Source of the DNA: Actinoplanes palleronii
GTDB taxonomy: Bacteria > Actinomycetota > Actinomycetes > Mycobacteriales > Micromonosporaceae
Assembly: GCF_016862315.1 (NCBI RefSeq)
Contig: NZ_BOMS01000076.1
Span: 1 to 64,000 of the forward strand
DNA length: 64,000 nt
Reading direction: 5' to 3'
Shown here piece by piece: positions 59,652 through 64,000 of the stretch. Position numbers and translations under genes: made by a program. Each line of letters begins with the position of its first letter. Position 1 is the first letter of the stretch. The notes beneath the pieces were generated by a model. It was not told the origin of the DNA and searched no databases. It was given only the letters and a program-made list of their open reading frames with translations.

Positions 59652-60008
59652 CTACCGGCCGCCGAAGATCCCGCCGAACTGGGAGGTGAAGCTGCTCAGG
59701 TTGACGCTGCCGCCACCGTTGTAGTTACCCGCGCCGATCTGGGTGTTGCCGACGTTGTTCAGCACGATCTGGTTGGTCACGGAGATCTGCACCAGGTTCT
59801 GAAGGTTCAAGCCGCCGCCCCGAGGTGCGAACTGCTGACTCTGCCGGTACGGGGCGAACGACCGGCCCTGGTTGCTCGGGCCCTGATGCGAGTAGCTGCA
59901 GCAGTTCCTCGCCGAAGCGCTGGGCGCGGCGCTCGCGGGGCCCGCGAGTGCCAGGCTCGCGCCTGCGGCGATCATCAGGCCAGCCGGGTAGAGAACCGTA
60001 CGACGCAT
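59652..60008 (-). CDS. Small secreted Asn/Gly/Gln-rich protein A
   Basis: 118 residues from the ATG at 60008. Signal peptide MRRTVLYPAGLMIAAGASL with cleavage near ASAAP. Mature part: NCCSYSHQG, a Gln/Pro/Arg-rich stretch, then LVQISVTNQIVLNNVGNTQIGAGNYNGGGSVN and SFTSQFGGIF, given here as motifs across about 45 residues. The alternation of Val/Ile/Leu with Asn/Gln/Gly is like curlin or rodlin repeats, so surface assembly (spore, sporangium or hypha coat) is possible. The paralogue at 60315-60605 shares every motif. No known family recognised with certainty. Confidence 0.8.
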   Translation of the reverse strand: MRRTVLYPAGLMIAAGASLALAGPASAAPSASARNCCSYSHQGPSNQGRSFAPYRQSQQFAPRGGGLNLQNLVQISVTNQIVLNNVGNTQIGAGNYNGGGSVNLSSFTSQFGGIFGGR

Positions 60009-60275
60009 GACTTTTCCTTCCAAACCCCGCGATGCGAAAGCAGCGGTGGGTGAGCCCTGATACCAGACCATTACATCTATGTCTTTAAAACACATTCGGG
60101 ATGAAGCTCTCAGAAGTTGCCCCGCACTCGGCCGGCCGGTGGCTCGCACCAGCGTGACCGCGACCGCGACGGCTTGATAGATATCCGGAGCGGGTCACGC
60201 GCACCGAACATCTCCGTCGTGTCTGGACACTCGAACCGGTCCGGCGACGGCACTTGCACGAGTTCGTGCCCGAAC

Positions 60276-60308
60276 CGCGACCGGCCAGGTGATGCCTGAC
60301 CGGTCGCG
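60276..60308 (-). terminator. Terminator of small secreted protein B
   Basis: 14-bp stem (60276-60289 with 60295-60308, one mismatch) just 6 nt 3' of the minus-strand stop at 60315. Confidence 0.75.
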
Positions 60309-60314
60309 TTCCGA

Positions 60315-60605
60315 CTACCAGCCGTTGCTGATGCCACCGAACTGGGAGGTGTAGTTGCTCGATCCGGCGCTGCCGCCACCGTTGAAGTTGATCAGACCGA
60401 GCTGCGGGTTTCCGACGTTGTTCAGCGTCGTCTGGTTGGTGTAGTTGCTCTGGCCCAGGTACTGGTAGTTGGAGGACGAGTAGGACGGGTAGCTGCAGCA
60501 GAACGAGGCCGTCGTGCTGGGCGCCGCGGCGGCGGGCCCGGCGAAGAGGAGGCTCGCGCCTCCGGCGATCATCAGGCCGGCGGTGTAAAGGACAGAACGA
60601 CGCAT
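60315..60605 (-). CDS. Small secreted Asn/Gly/Ser/Tyr-rich protein B
   Basis: 96 residues from the ATG at 60605. The leader MRRSVLYTAGLMIAGGASL matches protein A almost residue for residue. Mature part: FCCSYPSYSSSNYQYLGQ, NYTNQTTLNNVGNPQLG, NFNGGGSAGSSNYTSQFGG. Shared with A: CCSY, NQ-x-x-LNNVGN-x-Q-x-G, N-NGGGS, TSQFGG. The two genes have an identical upstream motif (CCCGAATGT on the coding strand) ending 84 nt before each start, so they are probably expressed under the same control. Role inferred as a surface or coat component. Confidence 0.8.
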   Translation of the reverse strand: MRRSVLYTAGLMIAGGASLLFAGPAAAAPSTTASFCCSYPSYSSSNYQYLGQSNYTNQTTLNNVGNPQLGLINFNGGGSAGSSNYTSQFGGISNGW

Positions 60606-61217
60606 GAGATTCCTTTCAAAGTGGCGGCTTGGAAGCACCGCCGAACACGATTCTGGGCCAACAACCTGCAGAAACGCCACATTTGAGGACATTCGGGAGA
60701 AAGTTGACCCGCCAGTGGGACGTGAAGACCGCAACGGCATGCTCACATTCCACCTCCCCTGGAAGACACGCCCGCGGCCAGCGGGAGCACCCTGAGGCCC
60801 CGGCCAACACGCGATTTCTCACACCTGGCGAGCAGGTGCGGCGCCTGCCGCGAACGTCCCGGCCAGCCGGGCCATCACCCCGCCGGGGGGGCCGTGGCAG
60901 CCCCGCGACCTCTACGGCCACCTATGTCCGGGCGCCTTCAGGCCATCGACGACTGTCGCGCCGACACGACTCCCGATGGGCGCCGCGATCCGGCCACGTG
61001 TACGCCACGAGGCCGCGAGGCCGCGGAGCCGATACGCGGAGCAAGCGCTCCACCGGGAACGCCCTCGGGTCCACAGTGGGATGTCGAGCGTCGGGCTGCC
61101 CACCCGTACGTACAATCAATGTCCTAATCGGCCTGACGCCCACGTCGTCGCCCTGCGCCGGAACGGTTTTCCTCGCGCCGGAGATCCATGACCGTCAGCG
61201 CTGATCGGTCGGTCGGA
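60606..61217. other. Intergenic region, promoter side of small secreted protein B
   Basis: No gene with a ribosome site or protein-like composition is seen in about 610 bp. The minus-strand motif CCCGAATGT at 60689-60697 has a copy at the same distance upstream of gene A (60092-60100). The rest shows only shadow frames. Confidence 0.55.
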
Positions 61218-62375
61218 TCACCAGGGCTGCAGGATCTCGCAGGAGATCAGGGTGTCGGCGGGCTTCCTGATGCAGGTGTCGTCGTCGGCGCCACCGTAGA
61301 GGGTGTTGACGCCGTAGCCGGTGTGCAGGATGTCGTTGCCGGCCTCGCCGTAGATCTTGTTGTCGCCGTCCCCGCCGTCGAGCAGGTCGTTGCCGGATCC
61401 GCCGAGAATGACGTCGCCGCCGCCGAAACCGTCGATCTCGTTGGCGGCCGCGTTGCCGACCAGGCGGTCGTTGCCGGCGCCGCCCATGAGGATCTCGATG
61501 TCGGAACCGACGGTGTCGTGCTCACCGGCAGCCCCGTCGTCCCTGGACGCGCCGTCCAGGTCCACGCTGACCGCCTTGGTGTAACCCGAGTAGTTGACGG
61601 AGTCCCGCCCCGAACCGCCGAGGAGGATGTCCGCGCCGGCGTCGCCGAAGAAGACGTCGTTGCCGGCGCCGCCCTCGACACGGTCCGCCCCGTTGGAGCC
61701 GTAGAGAAAGTCGTTGCCGTTGCCGCCGTACAAGCGGTCGTTGCCGTCGCCGCTGAGGAGGGTGTCGTTGCCGTTGCCGCCGAGGAGGGTGTCGTTGCCC
61801 GAACGGTCGGGAGTGTCGATGCAGTCGCCGTCGCCGTACAACTGGTCGTTGCCGTCACCGGCGGAGACGTAGTCGGAGCCCTCGCCGGCATCGATCACGT
61901 CGTTGCCGGCGCCGCCGTAGATCTTGTCGTTGCCGGGCGACGTGTCGCACACGTCGTCGCCGTTGAGAACGTCGCTCTTGGGGCCGCCGACGAGCTTGTC
62001 GCTGCCGGAGCCACCCGTGGCGTTCATCCTCAGGTCGCTCTTGTTGACGACCGAGTCGTTGCGGTCGTACGTCTTGACGAAGATCACGGTGGGCGTCTTC
62101 GTGGTCGTGCAGCGGACCCTGGTCTTGTCGCCCTTGACCTGCTTGCATCCCTTGCCGGGCCGGATGGCGACCCGGTCGTCGATGGTCACGGTGCGCCCGG
62201 ACCGGGTGATGACGACCTTGTTCTGGGCCTTGTAGTCGGCGGCGAAGGAGACCTTCGTGGCGCCCGCTGTCGCGTAGCCCCAGCTTGCCGCGGCGGCTGG
62301 GCTGGCGACCGATCCGGCGGCGATGACGGTCAGAACGACGAGGCCGGCCCGCAGCGGGCCGAACTGGTATGGCAT
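61218..62375 (-). CDS. Secreted RTX-like calcium-binding repeat protein B
   Basis: 385 residues from the ATG at 62375 with GGGAG upstream. Signal peptide (cleavage near AAAAS), the same N-terminal beta domain as protein A (KVVITRSGRTVTIDD, KGCKQVKGDKTRV), then about ten RTX repeats (GGNGNDTLLS, GGAGNDVFFG, GGSGNDLLDG) and a Cys-containing tail (CIRKPADTLISCE). Calcium-dependent folding outside the cell is the family rule. No enzymatic domain. The paralogue at 24599-25684 lies 35 kb away on the other side of the biosynthetic cluster. Confidence 0.87.
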   Translation of the reverse strand: MPYQFGPLRAGLVVLTVIAAGSVASPAAAASWGYATAGATKVSFAADYKAQNKVVITRSGRTVTIDDRVAIRPGKGCKQVKGDKTRVRCTTTKTPTVIFVKTYDRNDSVVNKSDLRMNATGGSGSDKLVGGPKSDVLNGDDVCDTSPGNDKIYGGAGNDVIDAGEGSDYVSAGDGNDQLYGDGDCIDTPDRSGNDTLLGGNGNDTLLSGDGNDRLYGGNGNDFLYGSNGADRVEGGAGNDVFFGDAGADILLGGSGRDSVNYSGYTKAVSVDLDGASRDDGAAGEHDTVGSDIEILMGGAGNDRLVGNAAANEIDGFGGGDVILGGSGNDLLDGGDGDNKIYGEAGNDILHTGYGVNTLYGGADDDTCIRKPADTLISCEILQPW

Positions 62376-62529
62376 CGAGAGAGCTCCCGGTTGGCGATTG
62401 CGCCGCAGTCTAGATGGCAAAGGATCTATGAGCGACCCCGTCCGCCGGTGACCGCGACAGGCAGTCCATCAAGGATTCCGGGAGTGCGGGGTGACCACGC
62501 ACCGACGTGGTCTCGACAACACCCTGCGA

Positions 62530-62952
62530 TCAGGACTGCGCCGCATCGAAGCCCGCCGAGCGGAAGGCGGCAAGGTCGGCCACGAGCTTGCCGTCGTCAA
62601 GCTCAGCCAGATCGATCCCGGCCACCACGGCATGCAGTCGGGTCAACTCCTCCGGATGGGTGGCCCAATATTCCGCAGGAGTCCGGCGTACGACGGCGGA
62701 CAGCAGGTCTCCCGGGTAGTAGTCACCCTCGGCGAGTGGATCATGCTCCAGCACCGCGAGGGCCTCGGGCACCAACACCGGCACGCCCACTTGCTGGCCG
62801 AGCATGATCCTCAGATCCTCGACATCCAGCTTGCCGATCGGTTTGCGTCGCAACTGGTGGACCGTGGTGATGAGCCTGGTCGCATCAGCCGGAGCGTCGC
62901 CCCAAGCATCACCCTCGAGCTCTTCGAGCGATTGCTCCCGTGCGTCGGTCAT
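62530..62952 (-). CDS. CdiI-like contact-dependent inhibition immunity protein
   Basis: 140 residues from the ATG at 62952 with GGAGG 5 nt upstream. LEELEGDAWG near the start, then IGKLDVEDLRIMLGQQVGVP and LVPEALAVLEHDPLAEGDYYPGDLLSAV, read as adjacent segments, match the family annotated as contact-dependent growth inhibition immunity protein. It closes a minus-strand operon of EspC-like and T7SS-signal genes whose toxin part is missing, so it is an orphan immunity gene. Confidence 0.75.
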   Translation of the reverse strand: MTDAREQSLEELEGDAWGDAPADATRLITTVHQLRRKPIGKLDVEDLRIMLGQQVGVPVLVPEALAVLEHDPLAEGDYYPGDLLSAVVRRTPAEYWATHPEELTRLHAVVAGIDLAELDDGKLVADLAAFRSAGFDAAQS

Positions 62953-62965
62953 GGCACCTCCCCCT

Positions 62966-63194
62966 CTATTCGGAGACGCGAGGCAGAAACTGTTCAGAAT
63001 GGTCCAGCAGACGGCTGGCCTCGCCCAGCTCATCCTGCGCAGCCGAACGCTGCTCGTCAGGCAATCGACTATCCGCGATCAAGCGTTTCAGTTGGCGGAT
63101 CCGATACGACGTTGAGAGGAACCCCCACAACGGCACCTGCGCCGGTCGCGTCGAGAGCCACGCCGAAGCCTTCGCCTCCGGAGCTCAGAAGCAT
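62966..63194 (-). pseudogene. Small frameshifted gene between T7SS-signal and immunity genes
   Basis: An ATG at 63194 overlaps the previous stop (TGATG) and opens MLLSSGGEGFGVALDATGAG. After GAVVG the good frame shifts at a run of five G (63122-63126), and the downstream frame reads FLSTSYRIRQLKRLIADSRL, then DELGEASRLLDHSEQFLP to TAG 62966. One extra G explains the break. Joined, it is about 75 residues, helical and soluble. Alternatively the 3' part alone is a 54-codon gene from TTG 63130. Position is that of the lost toxin. Confidence 0.45.
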
Positions 63195-63586
63195 CAGTCC
63201 TGACCGGGAGCCGCCTGCGCGACCGCCTGGTCGTATTCCTGCTTGGCCTGGCTGGTGCGGCCTTCAGCCTCCTCCCAGAGGCGGATCGCTTCTCCGGCCT
63301 GCTTCTGCGCCCACTCCAGCACGTCGGCGTAGGTTGACAGCGCGTCGGCCGCGGTCCGTAGCGAGTTGGCCGCGTCGAACCACTTGTTGGGTTCGTAGCT
63401 GAACTTCTCGCGGAAAGTGTCGCCGGATCTACCTGTCCACGCGCCGGTGTCGATGTCGATCAAGCCGTTGCCCACTGATTCAGCGCTGACCGCACGGACT
63501 CGAAGCGAACCTACGTCGGCAAGGATCGTGACAGGAGCGCCCGGAACGAGGTCCGTCGCGCTCTGCGTCTCACCGAGCTCAGCCAT
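63194..63586 (-). CDS. T7SS-signal domain protein, toxin part missing
   Basis: 130 residues from the ATG at 63586, overlapping the upstream gene by 8 nt. The pattern WTGRSGDTFREKF, NKWFDAANSLRTAADAL, YADVLEWAQKQAGEAIRLWEEA is the N-terminal putative T7SS-secreted domain found on Rhs and other polymorphic toxins. Those run to several hundred or thousands of residues; here the protein stops after the domain (QAAPGQD). It is either a truncated toxin or a stand-alone carrier. Confidence 0.75.
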   Translation of the reverse strand: MAELGETQSATDLVPGAPVTILADVGSLRVRAVSAESVGNGLIDIDTGAWTGRSGDTFREKFSYEPNKWFDAANSLRTAADALSTYADVLEWAQKQAGEAIRLWEEAEGRTSQAKQEYDQAVAQAAPGQD

Positions 63587-63896
63587 CGGTGACCCGCGTT
63601 CCCGGGTCACCCCGGAGACTTGCCGCATTGACGTTGTCGACAGCCCGATAGGCCGTCGCCGCTCGACCGAGGATGTCGCCGACCTTTTTCGCGTCCTCCA
63701 CCAGCACGTCGAGTCCGTCGTTCCAACGGTCGCAGAAGTGCTTCATCGCCCGGTGGACACTGACCTCTCCGTAGGCCTCCGGCCCGGCGCAGACGTCTTT
63801 GAGCCGGTGTTTCTCCTGATCATTGACGCTACGCGTTATGCCGCCGCTGGCCTGTTCCAGCGACTCGATGTCGACATGAAATCCAGGACCATCCAT
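63579..63896 (-). CDS. EspC/WXG100-like partner protein
   Basis: 105 residues from the ATG at 63896; an ATG at 63905 is possible but abuts the ribosome site. Helical, with DIESLEQASGGITRSVNDQ near the start and CDRWNDGLDVLVEDAKKVGDILGRAATAYRAVD at the end, given as two blocks, matching the type VII secretion EspC-like family. It would pair with the T7SS-signal protein downstream. First gene of a four-gene minus-strand operon. Confidence 0.7.
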   Translation of the reverse strand: MDGPGFHVDIESLEQASGGITRSVNDQEKHRLKDVCAGPEAYGEVSVHRAMKHFCDRWNDGLDVLVEDAKKVGDILGRAATAYRAVDNVNAASLRGDPGTRVTDG

Positions 63897-64000
63897 GAGT
63901 TTCATCCTGCACGACCGGCAGCTACCGTCGCCTGACAGAAATCAGTCGAACGATCGCCGAATTTCACATCAGGCGAAGCTCAGCCGAAGGCGAGCCGGTG

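Noticed and set aside
59274-60053. + strand open frame over the long intergenic region and small secreted protein A
   Set aside because: No ribosome site; protein is Arg-rich, and half of it is antisense to a gene with a clear signal peptide.

Overview
The window is high-GC actinomycete DNA, most like the Micromonosporaceae (Actinoplanes/Micromonospora type). The grounds are strong G/C preference at third codon positions, frequent GTG/TTG starts, many 1-16 nt start/stop overlaps, actinobacterial families (MMPL transporter, FAAL, NarL-type two-component pairs, T7SS-signal proteins) and several secreted CBM and RTX-like proteins. No taxonomic marker was tested, so genus is inference.

Layout. 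0-13.3 kb is core-like: the tail of a repeat protein; an ECF sigma factor fused to a zinc-finger/TM/Lcl sensor; a membrane-anchored GH18-like protein divergent from a GT2-EAL fusion; a Ser/Thr kinase; a ribA-like/deaminase/MarR operon with a long inverted repeat; a secreted esterase; and a CBM2 metalloprotease. From a tRNA-Arg(CCT) at 13.4 kb to about 25 kb lies an accessory region. It holds a broken polymorphic toxin with an intact downstream immunity candidate, structured tandem repeats, a MerR-like gene behind a strong hairpin, a TetR/epoxide hydrolase pair, and a T7SS-type toxin operon whose toxin gene is split by an IS3-family element.

25.9-58.6 kb looks like one large biosynthetic gene cluster. 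The left operon (+) encodes a MATE transporter, a GT-A-like protein, an unknown protein and a standalone condensation domain. A minus-strand block encodes an MMPL exporter and a two-component system. Next come ino1 (+) and a long minus-strand operon: PPTase, acyl-CoA dehydrogenases, two carrier proteins, BtrK-like decarboxylase, BtrJ-like ATP-grasp ligase, KAS III-like enzymes, FAAL, a second GT-A-like protein, a Gfo/Idh dehydrogenase and a class III aminotransferase. The right side adds an IMPase, a sulfotransferase, a hydrolase, two LuxR regulators and a second two-component system.

Inferred logic: ino1, IMPase, dehydrogenase and aminotransferase could make an inosamine-type aminocyclitol; ATP-grasp, carrier protein and decarboxylase could make an aminoacyl-carrier unit as in butirosin; FAAL, carrier protein and a paired dehydrogenase could make an unsaturated acyl unit; the condensation-like and KAS III-like proteins, the GT-like proteins and the sulfotransferase would join and decorate them. 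I know of no described cluster with this combination, but this needs a database search.

58.6-64 kb holds a long AT-richer intergenic region, two paralogous small secreted Asn/Gly-rich proteins, a second RTX-like protein, and another eroded T7SS toxin/immunity locus.
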